A stretch of 64,000 nt of DNA from Petrolisthes cinctipes. Its lineage: Eukaryota > Arthropoda > Malacostraca > Decapoda > Porcellanidae. Under the pieces are notes generated by a model. It was not told the origin of the DNA, made no database searches, and saw only the letters and a program-made list of their open reading frames with translations. Below, piece by piece: positions 1 through 11,800 of the stretch; positions within the stretch are counted from its first letter, which is position 1; every line of letters begins with the position of its first letter. Location of the stretch: contig JAWQEG010000003.1 in NCBI GenBank assembly GCA_033782935.1, positions 4,476,501 through 4,540,500 on the forward strand, given 5' to 3'. A program made the position numbers and the translations under genes.

Positions 1-2661
1 TTTTGGGACCCCAAAATATTGAATTTTCGGGTGTTTTGAGCCTGAATTTGAGATATAAACGGGTACAGAAGATACATGCACATATTGACTTTGGGCACCA
101 AAAATATCGATTTTCAGCATGTCTTGTGCCTGAATTATGAAAATACTCTAACACGGAGTAGGCATGTACAGATCGCTTCTGGGACCCCAAAATATCGAAT
201 TTTCGGGTGTTTAGGGCCAGAATTTGAGATATAAACGGGTACAGAAGATGCATGCACATATCGACTTTTGGGCACCTAAAAGATCGATTTTCAGTATGTT
301 TTTGGCCTGTATTTTGAAAATACTCTAACACGGAGTAGGCATGTACAGATACCTTCTGGGACCTCTAAATATCGAATTTTCGGGTGTTTTGGGACTGAAT
401 TTGAGATATCGATTTTTTGGCACCTAAAATGTCGATATTTAGCATGTTTTTAGCCTATATTTTGAAAATATTCTAGCACTGTGTAGGCATGTACAGATTG
501 CTTCTGGGACCCCAAAATATTGAATTTTCGGGTGTTTTGAGCCTGAATTTGAGATATAAACGGGTACAGAAGATACATGCACATATTGACTTTTGTGCAC
601 CTAAAAGATCGATTTTCAGTATGTTTTGAGCATGTATTTTGAAAATACTCTAACACGGAGTAGGCATGTACAGATCGCTTCTGGGACCCCTAAATATCGA
701 ATTTTCGGGTGTTTTGGGACTGAATTTGAGATATCGACTTTTTGGCACCTAAAAGATCGATTTTTAGCATGTTTTTAGCCTATATTTTGAAAATATTCTA
801 GCACTGTACAGATTGCTTCTGGGACCCCAAAATATTGAATTTTCGGGTGTTTTGAGCCTGAATTTGAGATATAAACGGGTACAAAAGATACATGCACATA
901 TTGACTTTGTGCATCTAAAATATCGATTTTCAGCATGTTTTGGGCCTGAATTTTGAAAATACTCTAACACGGAGTAGGCATGTACAGATCGCTTCTGGGA
1001 CCCCAAAATATCGAATTTTCGGGTGTTTAGGGCCAGAATTTGAGATATAAAAGGGTACAGAAGATGCATGCACATATCGACTTTTGGGCACCTAAAAGAT
1101 CGATTTTCAGTATGTTTTTGGCCTGTATTTTGAAAATACTCTAACACGGAGTAGGCATGTACAGATACCTTCTGGGACCTCTAAATATCGAATTTTCGGG
1201 TGTTTTGGGACTGAATTTGGGATATCGATTTTTTGGCACCTAAAATATCGATTTTCAGCATGTTTTTAGCCTATATGTTGAAAATATTCTAGCACTGTGT
1301 AGGCATGTACAGATTGCTTCTGGGACCCCAAAATATTGAATTTTCGGGTGTTTTGAGCCTGAATTTGAGATATAAACGGGTACAGAAGATATTGACTTTG
1401 GGCATCTAAAATATCGATTTTCAGCATGTTTTGGGCCTGTATTTTGAAAATACTCTAACACTGAGTAGGCATGTACAGATTGCTTCTGGGACCCCAAAAT
1501 ATTGAATTTTCGGGTGTTTTGAGCCTGAATTTGAGATATAAACGGGTACTGAAGATACATGCACATATTGACTTTGGGCATCTAAAATATCGATTTTCAG
1601 CATGTTTTGGGCCAGTATTTTGAAAATACTCTAACACTGAATAGGCATGTACAGATTGCTTCTGGGACCACAAAATATTGAATTTTCGGGTGTTTTGAGC
1701 CTGAATTTGAGATATAAACGGGTACTGAAGATGCATGCACATATCGACTTTTGTGCACCTAAAAGATCGATTTTCAGTATGTTTTGAGCATGTATTTTGA
1801 AAATACTCTAACACGGAGTAGGCATGTACAGATCGCTTCTGGGACCTCTAAATATCGAATTTTCGGGTGTTTTGGGACTGAATTTGAGATATCGATTTTT
1901 TGGCACCTAAAATGTCGATTTTTAGCATGTTTTTAGCCTATATTTTGAAAATACTCTAACACTGAGTAGGCATGTACAGATTGCTTCTGGGACCCCAAAA
2001 TATTGAATTTTCGGGTGTTTTGAGCCTGAATTTGAGATATAAACGGGTACTGAAGATGCATGCACATATCGACTTTTGTGCACCTAAAAGATCGATTTTC
2101 AGTATGTTTTGAGCATGTATTTTGAAAATACTATAACACGGAGTAGGCATGTACAGATCGCTTCTGGGACCCCTAAATATCGAATTTTCGGGTGTTTTGG
2201 GACTGAATTTGAGATATCGATTTTTTGGCACCTAAAATGTCGATTTTTAGCATGTTTCTAGCCTATATTTTGAAAATACTCTAACACTGAGTAGGCATTT
2301 ACAGATTGCTTCTGGGACCCCAAAATATTGAATTTTCGGGTGTTTTGAGCCTGAATTTGAGATATAAACGGGTACTGAAGATGCATGCACATATCGACTT
2401 TTGTGCACCTAACAGATCGATTTTCAGTATGTTTTGAGCATGTATTTTGAAAATACTATAACACGGAGTAGGCATGTACAGATCGCTTCTGGGACCCCTA
2501 AATATCGAATTTTCGGGTGTTTTGGGACTGAATTTGAGATATCGACTTTTTGGCACCTAAAAGATCGATTTTTAGCATGTTTTTAGCCTATATTTTGAAA
2601 ATATTCTAGCACTGTACAGATTGCTTCTGGGACCCCAAAATATTGAATTTTCGGGTGTTTT
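1..2661 (+). repeat. Copy 1 of a 4,284-bp-shifted duplicated block
   Basis: This stretch matches 4,285-6,945 at a fixed offset of 4,284 bp. Private variants are shared, such as GCATGTCTTGTGCC with GAATTATGAAAATAC near 118-148 and again near 4,402-4,432, and the ten-base-short GAAGATATTGAC near 1,386 and 5,670. Only scattered single-base differences are visible, for example GCATTTACAG near 2,298. The match stops near 2,662, where GAGGCTGAAT replaces GAGCCTGAAT. Confidence 0.88.
1664..2628 (+). repeat. Local run of three B-C dimers (325, 325, 315 bp)
   Basis: GGGACC motifs fall at 1,664, 1,841, 1,989, 2,166, 2,314, 2,491 and 2,629, giving spacings of 177, 148, 177, 148, 177 and 138. The A monomer is skipped each time, so the six-monomer order is locally replaced by a two-monomer repeat. 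The same run recurs at 5,948-6,912 as part of the 4,284-bp duplication. Confidence 0.88.
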
Positions 2662-4430
2662 GAGGCTGAATTTGAGATTTAAACGGGTACAGAAGATACA
2701 TGCACATATTGACTTTGGGCACCAAAAATATCGATTTTCAGCATGTTTTGGGCCTGAATTTTGAAAATACTCTAACACGGAGTAGGCATGTACAGATCGC
2801 TTCTGGGACCCCAAAATATCGAATTTTCGGGTGTTTTGAGCCTGAATTTGAGATATAAACGGGTACTGAAGATGCATGCACATATCGACTTTTGTGCACC
2901 TAAAAGATCGATTTTCAGTATGTTTTGAGCATGTATTTTGAAAATACTCTAGCACGGAGTAGGCATGTACAGTTCGCTTCTGGGACCCCTAAATATCGAA
3001 TTTTCGGGTGTTTTGGGACTGAATTTGAGATATTGACTTTTTGGCACCTAAAAGATCGATTTTTAGCATGTTTTTAGCCTATATTTTGAAAATATTCTAG
3101 CACTGTACAGATTGCTTCTGGGACCCCAAAATATTGAATTTTCGGGTGTTTTGAGCCTGAATTTGAGATATAAACGGGTACAGAAGATACATGCACATAT
3201 TGACTTTGGGCACCAAAAATATCGATTTTCAGCATGTCTTGTGCCTGAATTTTGAAAATACTCTAACACGGAGTAGGCATGTACAGATCGCTTCTGGGAC
3301 CCCAAAATATCGAATTTTCGGGTGTTTAGGGCCAGAATTTGAGATATAAACGGGTACAGAAGATGCATGCACATATCGACTTTTGGGCACCAAAAATATC
3401 GATTTTCAGCATGTTTTGGGCCTGAATTTTGAAAATACTCTAACACGGAGTAGGCATGTACAGATCGCTTCTGGGACCCCAAAATATCGAATTTTCGGGT
3501 GTTTTGAGCCTGAATTTGAGATATAAACGGGTACTGAAGATGCATGCACATATCGACTTTTGTGCACCTAAAAGATCGATTTTCAGTATGTTTTGAGCAT
3601 GTATTTTGAAAATACTCTAACACGGAGTAGGCATGTACAGATCGCTTCTGGGACCCCTAAATATCGAATTTTCGGGTGTTTTGGGACTGAATTTGAGATA
3701 TCGACTTTTTGGCACCTAATAGATCGATTTTTAGCATGTTTTTAGCCTATATTTTGAAAATATTCTAGCACTGTGTAGGCATGTACAGATTGCTTCTGGG
3801 ACCCCAAAATATTGAATTTTCGGGTGTTTTGAGGCTGAATTTGAGATTTAAACGGGTACAGAAGATACATGCACATATTGACTTTGGGCACCAAAAATAT
3901 CGATTTTCAGCATGTTTTTGGCCTGAATTTTGAAAATACTCTAACACGGAGTAGGCATGTACAGATCGCTTCTGGGACCCCAAAATATCGAATTTTCGGG
4001 TGTTTTGAGCCTGAATTTGAGATATAAACGGGTACTGAAGATGCATGCACATATCGACTTTTGTGCACCTAAAAGATCGATTTTCAGTATGTTTTGAGCA
4101 TGTATTTTGAAAATACTCTAGCACGGAGTAGGCATGTACAGTTCGCTTCTGGGACCCCTAAATATCGAATTTTCGGGTGTTTTGGGACTGAATTTGAGAT
4201 ATTGACTTTTTGGCACCTAAAAGATCGATTTTTAGCATGTTTTTAGCCTATATTTTGAAAATATTCTAGCACTGTACAGATTGCTTTTGGGACCCCAAAA
4301 TATTGAATTTTCGGGTGTTTTGAGCCTGAATTTGAGATATAAACGGGTACAGAAGATACATGCACATATTGACTTTGGGCACCAAAAATATCGATTTTCA
4401 GCATGTCTTGTGCCTGAATTATGAAAATAC
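2629..4430 (+). repeat. 1,169-bp tandem duplication with private variants
   Basis: GGGACC starts at 2,629 and 3,798 are 1,169 bp apart (992 + 177). Shared private variants confirm the copying: GAGGCTGAATTTGAGATTTA at 2,662 and 3,831, AGTTCGCTTC at 2,971 and 4,140, and GCATGTCTTGTGCC at 3,232 and 4,401. The right limit is approximate. Confidence 0.8.
3296..3472 (+). repeat. Chimaeric monomer, B1 front and A1 back
   Basis: The monomer begins as B1 (ATATCGAA, TTTAGGGCCAGAAT, CGACTTTTGGGCAC) and continues as A1 from CAAAAATATCG through TTTTGGGCCTGAATTTTG. The switch lies in the shared GGGCAC block near 3,390, and the length (177 bp) is normal, so the exchange was in phase. Confidence 0.75.
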
Positions 4431-6945
4431 TCTAACACGGAGTAGGCATGTACAGATCGCTTCTGGGACCCCAAAATATCGAATTTTCGGGTGTTTAGGG
4501 CCAGAATTTGAGATATAAACGGGTACAGAAGATGCATGCACATATCGACTTTTGGGCACCTAAAAGATCGATTTTCAGTATGTTTTTGGCCTGTATTTTG
4601 AAAATACTCTAACACGGAGTAGGCATGTACAGATACCTTCTGGGACCTCTAAATATCGAATTTTCGGGTGTTTTGGGACTGAATTTGAGATATCGATTTT
4701 TTGGCACCTAAAATGTCGATATTTAGCATGTTTTTAGCCTATATTTTGAAAATATTCTAGCACTGTGTAGGCATGTACAGATTGCTTCTGGGACCCCAAA
4801 ATATTGAATTTTCGGGTGTTTTGAGCCTGAATTTGAGATATAAACGGGTACAGAAGATACATGCACATATTGACTTTTGTGCACCTAAAAGATCGATTTT
4901 CAGTATGTTTTGAGCATGTATTTTGAAAATACTCTAACACGGAGTAGGCATGTACAGATCGCTTCTGGGACCCCTAAATATCGAATTTTCGGGTGTTTTG
5001 GGACTGAATTTGAGATATCGACTTTTTGGCACCTAAAAGATCGATTTTTAGCATGTTTTTAGCCTATATTTTGAAAATATTCTAGCACTGTACAGATTGC
5101 TTCTGGGACCCCAAAATATTGAATTTTCGGGTGTTTTGAGCCTGAATTTGAGATATAAACGGGTACAAAAGATACATGCACATATTGACTTTGTGCATCT
5201 AAAATATCGATTTTCAGCATGTTTTGGGCCTGAATTTTGAAAATACTCTAACACGGAGTAGGCATGTACAGATCGCTTCTGGGACCCCAAAATATCGAAT
5301 TTTCGGGTGTTTAGGGCCAGAATTTGAGATATAAAAGGGTACAGAAGATGCATGCACATATCGACTTTTGGGCACCTAAAAGATCGATTTTCAGTATGTT
5401 TTTGGCCTGTATTTTGAAAATACTCTAACACGGAGTAGGCATGTACAGATACCTTCTGGGACCTCTAAATATCGAATTTTCGGGTGTTTTGGGACTGAAT
5501 TTGGGATATCGATTTTTTGGCACCTAAAATATCGATTTTCAGCATGTTTTTAGCCTATATGTTGAAAATATTCTAGCACTGTGTAGGCATGTACAGATTG
5601 CTTCTGGGACCCCAAAATATTGAATTTTCGGGTGTTTTGAGCCTGAATTTGAGATATAAACGGGTACAGAAGATATTGACTTTGGGCATCTAAAATATCG
5701 ATTTTCAGCATGTTTTGGGCCTGTATTTTGAAAATACTCTAACACTGAGTAGGCATGTACAGATTGCTTCTGGGACCCCAAAATATTGAATTTTCGGGTG
5801 TTTTGAGCCTGAATTTGAGATATAAACGGGTACTGAAGATACATGCACATATTGACTTTGGGCATCTAAAATATCGATTTTCAGCATGTTTTGGGCCAGT
5901 ATTTTGAAAATACTCTAACACTGAATAGGCATGTACAGATTGCTTCTGGGACCACAAAATATTGAATTTTCGGGTGTTTTGAGCCTGAATTTGAGATATA
6001 AACGGGTACTGAAGATGCATGCACATATCGACTTTTGTGCACCTAAAAGATCGATTTTCAGTATGTTTTGAGCATGTATTTTGAAAATACTCTAACACGG
6101 AGTAGGCATGTACAGATCGCTTCTGGGACCTCTAAATATCGAATTTTCGGGTGTTTTGGGACTGAATTTGAGATATCGATTTTTTGGCACCTAAAATGTC
6201 GATTTTTAGCATGTTTTTAGCCTATATTTTGAAAATACTCTAACACTGAGTAGGCATGTACAGATTGCTTCTGGGACCCCAAAATATTGAATTTTCGGGT
6301 GTTTTGAGCCTGAATTTGAGATATAAACGGGTACTGAAGATGCATGCACATATCGACTTTTGTGCACCTAAAAGATCGATTTTCAGTATGTTTTGAGCAT
6401 GTATTTTGAAAATACTATAACACGGAGTAGGCATGTACAGATCGCTTCTGGGACCCCTAAATATCGAATTTTCGGGTGTTTTGGGACTGAATTTGAGATA
6501 TCGATTTTTTGGCACCTAAAATGTCGATTTTTAGCATGTTTCTAGCCTATATTTTGAAAATACTCTAACACTGAGTAGGCATGTACAGATTGCTTCTGGG
6601 ACCCCAAAATATTGAATTTTCGGGTGTTTTGAGCCTGAATTTGAGATATAAACGGGTACTGAAGATGCATGCACATATCGACTTTTGTGCACCTAAAAGA
6701 TCGATTTTCAGTATGTTTTGAGCATGTATTTTGAAAATACTATAACACGGAGTAGGCATGTACAGATCGCTTCTGGGACCCCTAAATATCGAATTTTCGG
6801 GTGTTTTGGGACTGAATTTGAGATATCGACTTTTTGGCACCTAAAAGATCGATTTTTAGCATGTTTTTAGCCTATATTTTGAAAATATTCTAGCACTGTA
6901 CAGATTGCTTCTGGGACCCCAAAATATTGAATTTTCGGGTGTTTT
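4285..6945 (+). repeat. Copy 2 of the 4,284-bp-shifted duplicated block
   Basis: Direct repeat of 1-2,661, in the same order and phase, so the two copies came from one block-sized unequal exchange or amplification. The left end of copy 1 lies at or beyond the window edge. Confidence 0.88.
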
Positions 6946-7088
6946 GAGCCTGAATTTGAGATATAAACGGGTACAGAAGATATATGCACATATTGACTTT
7001 GGGCATCTAAAATATCGATTTTCAGCATGTTTTGGGCCTGAATTTTGAAAATACTCTAACACGGAGTAGGCATGTACAGATCGCTTCT
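6913..7088 (+). repeat. Satellite monomer A1 (176 bp), a dimer of two 88-bp halves
   Basis: The first half (88 bp from GGGACC) and second half (88 bp from GGGCA) align without gaps. In the most common A1 form, with GGGCACC opening half two, I count about 57 of 88 identical positions by hand. Shared blocks include AAAATAT, TGTTTTG, GCCTGAATTT and CATG(C/T)ACA. A1 is marked by ATATTGAA and ATATTGAC in half one and by the ending ACACGGAGTAGG. The copy here has GGGCATCT in place of the common GGGCACCA. Confidence 0.85.
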
Positions 7089-7265
7089 GGGACCCCAAAA
7101 TATCGAATTTTCGGGTGTTTAGGGCCAGAATTTGAGATATAAACGGGTACAGAAGATGCATGCACATATCGACTTTTGGGCACCTAAAAGATCGATTTTC
7201 AGTATGTTTTTGGCCTGTATTTTGAAAATACTCTAACACGGAGTAGGCATGTACAGATATCTTCT
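7089..7265 (+). repeat. Satellite monomer B1 (177 bp)
   Basis: Marked by ATATCGAA, the block TTTAGGGCCAGAAT, ATATCGACTTTTGGGCACC, AAAGATCG and CAGTATGTTTTTGGCC, ending in GATACCTTCT or a close variant. It is one base longer than A because of an extra T before GGGCACC. Confidence 0.85.
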
Positions 7266-7413
7266 GGGGCCTCTAAATATCGAATTTTCGGGTGTTTTGG
7301 GACTGAATTTGAGATATCGATTTTTTGGCACCTAAAATGTCGATTTTTAGCATGTTTTTAGCCTATATTTTGAAAATATTCTAGCACTGTGTAGGCATGT
7401 ACAGATTGCTTCT
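7266..7413 (+). repeat. Satellite monomer C1 (148 bp, internally deleted)
   Basis: Starts GGGACCTCT (here GGGGCCTCT), then GGGACTGAATTTGAGATATCG, jumping straight from the first ATAT to the second relative to B. The missing 29 bp would run from AAACGGG through CACATAT. The second half is marked by AAAATGTCGATTTTTAGC, GTTTTTAGCCTATATTTTG and GCACTGTGTAGG. Confidence 0.88.
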
Positions 7414-7589
7414 GGGACCCCAGAATATTGAATTTTCGGGTGTTTTGAGCCTGAATTTGAGATATAAACGGGTACAGAAGATACATGTACATATTGACTT
7501 TGGGCATCTAAAATATCGATTTTCAGCATGTTTTGGGCCTGTATTTTGAAAATACTCTAACACTGAGTAGGCATGTACAGATTGCTTCT
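7414..7589 (+). repeat. Satellite monomer A2 (176 bp)
   Basis: Like A1 in half one, with GGGCATCTAAAATATCG opening half two and ACACTGAGTAGG near the end. The retrotransposon at 52,120 sits inside an A2 monomer. Confidence 0.83.
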
Positions 7590-7766
7590 GGGACCCCAAA
7601 ATATTGAATTTTCGGGTGTTTTGAGCCTGAATTTGAGATATAAACGGGTACTGAAGATGCATGCACATATCGACTTTTGTGCACCTAAAAGATCGATTTT
7701 CAGTATGTTTTGAGCATGTATTTTGAAAATACTATAACACGGAGTAGGCATGTACAGATCGCTTCT
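7590..7766 (+). repeat. Satellite monomer B2 (177 bp)
   Basis: Marked by GGGTACTGAAGATGC, CGACTTTTGTGCACC and CAGTATGTTTTGAGCATG. Half one opens like A (ATATTGAA), while the middle is B-like (ATATCGAC), so B2 may be an old A/B mosaic. Confidence 0.83.
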
Positions 7767-7904
7767 GGGACCCCTAAATATCGAATTTTCGGGTGTTTTG
7801 GGACTGAATTTGAGATATCGACTTTTTGGCACCTAAAAGATCGATTTTTAGCATGTTTTTAGCCTATATTTTGAAAATATTCTAGCACTGTACAGATTGC
7901 TTCT
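7767..7904 (+). repeat. Satellite monomer C2 (138 bp, doubly deleted)
   Basis: Starts GGGACCCCTAAATATCG and shares the 29-bp deletion of C1. It is ten bases shorter near the end, where GCACTGTGTAGGCATGTACAG has become GCACTGTACAG. The deletion lies between two TGT triplets. Confidence 0.87.
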
Positions 7905-8889
7905 GGGACCCCAAAATATTGAATTTTCGGGTGTTTTGAGCCTGAATTTGAGATATAAACGGGTACAGAAGATACATGCACATATTGACTTTGGGCATCT
8001 AAAATATCGATTTTCAGCATGTTTTGGGCCTGAATTTTGAAAATACTCTAACACGGAGTAGGCATGTACAGATCGCTTCTGGGACCACAAAATATCGAAT
8101 TTTCGGGTGTTTAGGGCCAGAATTTGAGATATAAACGGGTACAGAAGATGCATGCACATATCGACTTTTGGGCACCTAAAAGATCGATTTTCAGTATGTT
8201 TTTGGCCTGTATTTTGAAAATACTCTAACACGGAGTAGGCATGTACAGATATCTTCTGGGGCCTCTAAATATCGAATTTTCGGGTGTTTTGGGACTGAAT
8301 TTGAGATATCGATTTTTTGGCACCTAAAATGTCGATTTTTAGCATGTTTTTAGCCTATATTTTGAAAATATTCTAGCACTGTGTAGGCATGTACAGATTG
8401 CTTCTGGGACCCCAGAATATTGAATTTTCGGGTGTTTTGAGCCTGAATTTGAGATATAAACGGGTACAGAAGATACATGCACATATTGACTTTGGGCATC
8501 TAAAATATCGATTTTCAGCATGTTTTGGGCCTGTATTTTGAAAATACTCTAACACTGAGTAGGCATGTACAGATTGCTTCTGGGACCCCAAAATATTGAA
8601 TTTTAGGGTGTTTTGAGCCTGAATTTGAGATATAAACGGGTACTGAAGATGCATGCACATATCGACTTTTGTGCACCTAAAAAATCGATTTTCAGTATGT
8701 TTTGAGCATGTATTTTGAAAATACTCTAACACGGAGTAGGCATGTACAGATCGCTTCTGGGACCCCTAAATATCGAATTTTCGGGTGTTTTGGGACTGAA
8801 TTTGAGATATCGACTTTTTGGCACCTAAAAGATCGATTTTTAGCATGTTTTTAGCCTATATTTTGAAAATATTCTAGCACTGAGTAGGC

Positions 8890-11800
8890 ATGTACAGATT
8901 GCTTCTGGGACCCCAAAATATTGAATTTTCGGGTGTTTTGAGCCTGAATTTGAGATATAAACGGGTACAGAAGATACATGCACATATTGACTTTGGGCAC
9001 CAAAAATATCGATTTTCAGCATGTTTTGGGCCTGAATTTTGAAAATACTCTAACACGGAGTAGGCATGTACAGATCGCTTCTGGGACCCCAAAATATCGA
9101 ATTTTCGGGTGTTTAGGGCCATAATTTGTGATATAAACGGGTACAGAAGATGCATGCACATATCGACTTTTGGGCACCTAAAAGATCGATTTTCAGTATG
9201 TTTTTGGCCTGTATTTTGAAAATACTCTAATATGGAGTAAGCATGTACAGATACCTTCTGGGACCTCTAAATATCGAATTTTCGGGTGTTTTGGGACTGA
9301 ATTTGAGATATCGATTTTTTGGCACCTAAAATGTCGATTTTTAGCATGTTTTTAGCCTATATTTTGAAAACATTCTAGCACTGTGTAGGCATGTACAGAT
9401 TGCTTTTGGGACCCCAAAATATTGAATTTTCGGGTGTTTTAAGCCTGAATTTGAGATATAAACGGGTACAGAAGATACATGCAAATATTGACTTTTGTGC
9501 ACCTAAAAGATCGATTTTCAGTATGTTTTGAGCATGTATTTTGAAAATACTCTAACACGGAGTAGGCATGTACAGATCGCTTCTGGGACCCCTAAATATC
9601 GAATTTTCGGGTGTTTTGGGGCTGAATTTGAGATATCGACTTTTTGGCACCTAAAAGATCGATTTTTAGCATGTTTTTAGCCTATATTTTGAAAATATTC
9701 TAGCACTGTATAGATTGCTTCTGGGACCCCAAAATATTGAATTTTCGGGTGTTTTGAGCCTGAATTTGAGATATAAACGGGTACAGAAGATACATGCACA
9801 TATTGACTTTGGGCATCTAAAATATTGATTTTTAGCATGTTTTGGGCCTGAATTTTGAAAATACTCTAACACGGAGTAGGAATGTACAGATCGCTTCTGG
9901 GACCCCAAAATATCGAATTTTCGGGTGTTTAGGGCCAGAATTTGAGATATAAACGGGTACAGAAGATGCATGCACATATCGACTTTTGGGCACCTAAAAG
10001 ATCGATTTTCAGTATGTTTTTGGCCTGTATTTTGAAAATACTCTAACACGGAGTAGGCATGTACAGATACCTTCTGGGACCTCTAAATATCGAATTTTCG
10101 GGTGTTTTGGGACTGAATTTGGGATATCGATTTTTTGGCACCTAAAATATCGATTTTCAGCATGTTTTTAGCCTATATGTTGAAAATATTCTAGCACTGT
10201 GTAGGCATGTACAGATTGCTTCTGGGACCCCAAAATATTGGATTTTCGGGTGTTTTGAGCCTGAATTTGAGATATAAACGGGTACAGAAGATACATGCAC
10301 ATATTGACTTTGGGCATCTAAAATATCGATTTTCAGCATGTTTTGGGCCTGAATTTTGAAAATACTCTAACACAGAGTAGGCATGGACAGATCGCTTTTG
10401 GGACCCCAAAATATCGAATTTTCGGGTGTTTAGGGCCAGAATTTGAGATATAAACGGGTACAGAAGATGCATGCACATATCGACTTTTGGGCACCTAAAA
10501 GATCGATTTTCAGTATGTTTTTGGCCTGTATTTTGAAAATACTCTAACACGGAGTAGGCATGTACAGATACCTTCTGGGACCTCTAAATATCGAATTTTC
10601 GGGTGTTTTGGGACTGAATTTGATATATCGATTTTTTGGCACCTAAAATGTCGATTTTTAGCATGTTTTTAGCCTATATTTTGAAAATACTCTAACACTG
10701 AGTAGGCATGTACAGATTGCTTCTGGGACCCCAAAATATTGAATTTTCGGGTGTTTTGAGCCTGAATTTGAGATATAAACGGGTACTGAAGATGCATGCA
10801 CATATCGACTTTTGTGCACCTAAAAGATCGATTTTCAGTATGTTTTGAGCATGTATTTTGAAAATACTATAACACGGAGTAGGCATGTACAGATCGCTTC
10901 TGGGACCCCTAAATATCGAATTTTCGGGTGTTTTGGGACTGAATTTGAGATATCGACTTTTTGGCACCTAAAAGATCGATTTTTAGCATGTTTTTAGCCT
11001 ATATTTTGAAAATATTCTAGCACTGTACAGATTGCTTCTGGGACCCCAAAATATTGAATTTTCGGGTGTTTTGAGCCTGAATTTGAGATATAAACGGGTA
11101 CAGAAGATACATGCACATATTGACTTTGGGCACCAAAAATATCGATTTTCAGCATGTTTTGGGCCTGAATTTTGAAAATACTCTAACACGGAGTAGGCAT
11201 GTACAGATCGCTTCTGGGACCCCAAAATATCGAATTTTCGGGTGTTTAGGGCCATAATTTGTGATATAAACGGGTACAGAAGATGCATGCACATATCGAC
11301 TTTTGGGCACCTAAAAGATCGATTTTCAGTATGTTTTTGGCCTGTATTTTGAAAATACTATAACACGGAGTAGGCATGTACAGATACCTTCTGGGACCTC
11401 TAAATATCGAATTTTCGGGTGTTTTGGGACTGAATTTGAGATATCGATTTTTTGGCACCTAAAATGTCGATTTTTAGCATGTTTTTAGCCTATATTTTGA
11501 AAACATTCTAGCACTGTGTAGGCATGTACAGATTGCTTTTGGGACCCCAAAATATTGAATTTTCGGGTGTTTTAAGCCTGAATTTGAGATATAAACGGGT
11601 ACAGAAGATACATGCAAATATTGACTTTTGTGCACCTAAAAGATCGATTTTCAGTATGTTTTGAGCATGTATTTTGAAAATACTCTAACACGGAGTAGGC
11701 ATGTACAGATCGCTTCTGGGACCCCTAAATATCGAATTTTCGGGTGTTTTGGGGCTGAATTTGAGATATCGACTTTTTGGCACCTAAAAGATCGATTTTT

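Larger units (their letters stand above)
6913..7904 (+). repeat. Canonical 992-bp six-monomer higher-order repeat
   Basis: One clean HOR copy, bounded by GGGACC motifs, with monomers A1 (176), B1 (177), C1 (148), A2 (176), B2 (177) and C2 (138). The next A1 begins at 7,905, exactly 992 bp on, with matching variants. The HOR is two related ABC trimers of 501 and 491 bp. A1 resembles A2, B1 resembles B2 and C1 resembles C2 more than neighbours resemble each other, so a trimer was probably duplicated to make the hexamer. Many other copies in the window keep this order. Confidence 0.95.

Noticed and set aside
6913..7904. CENP-B-box-like motif around AAACGGG
   Set aside because: The CGGG and upstream A fit, but the required TTCG at the proper spacing reads TGAG, so only part of the box is present.
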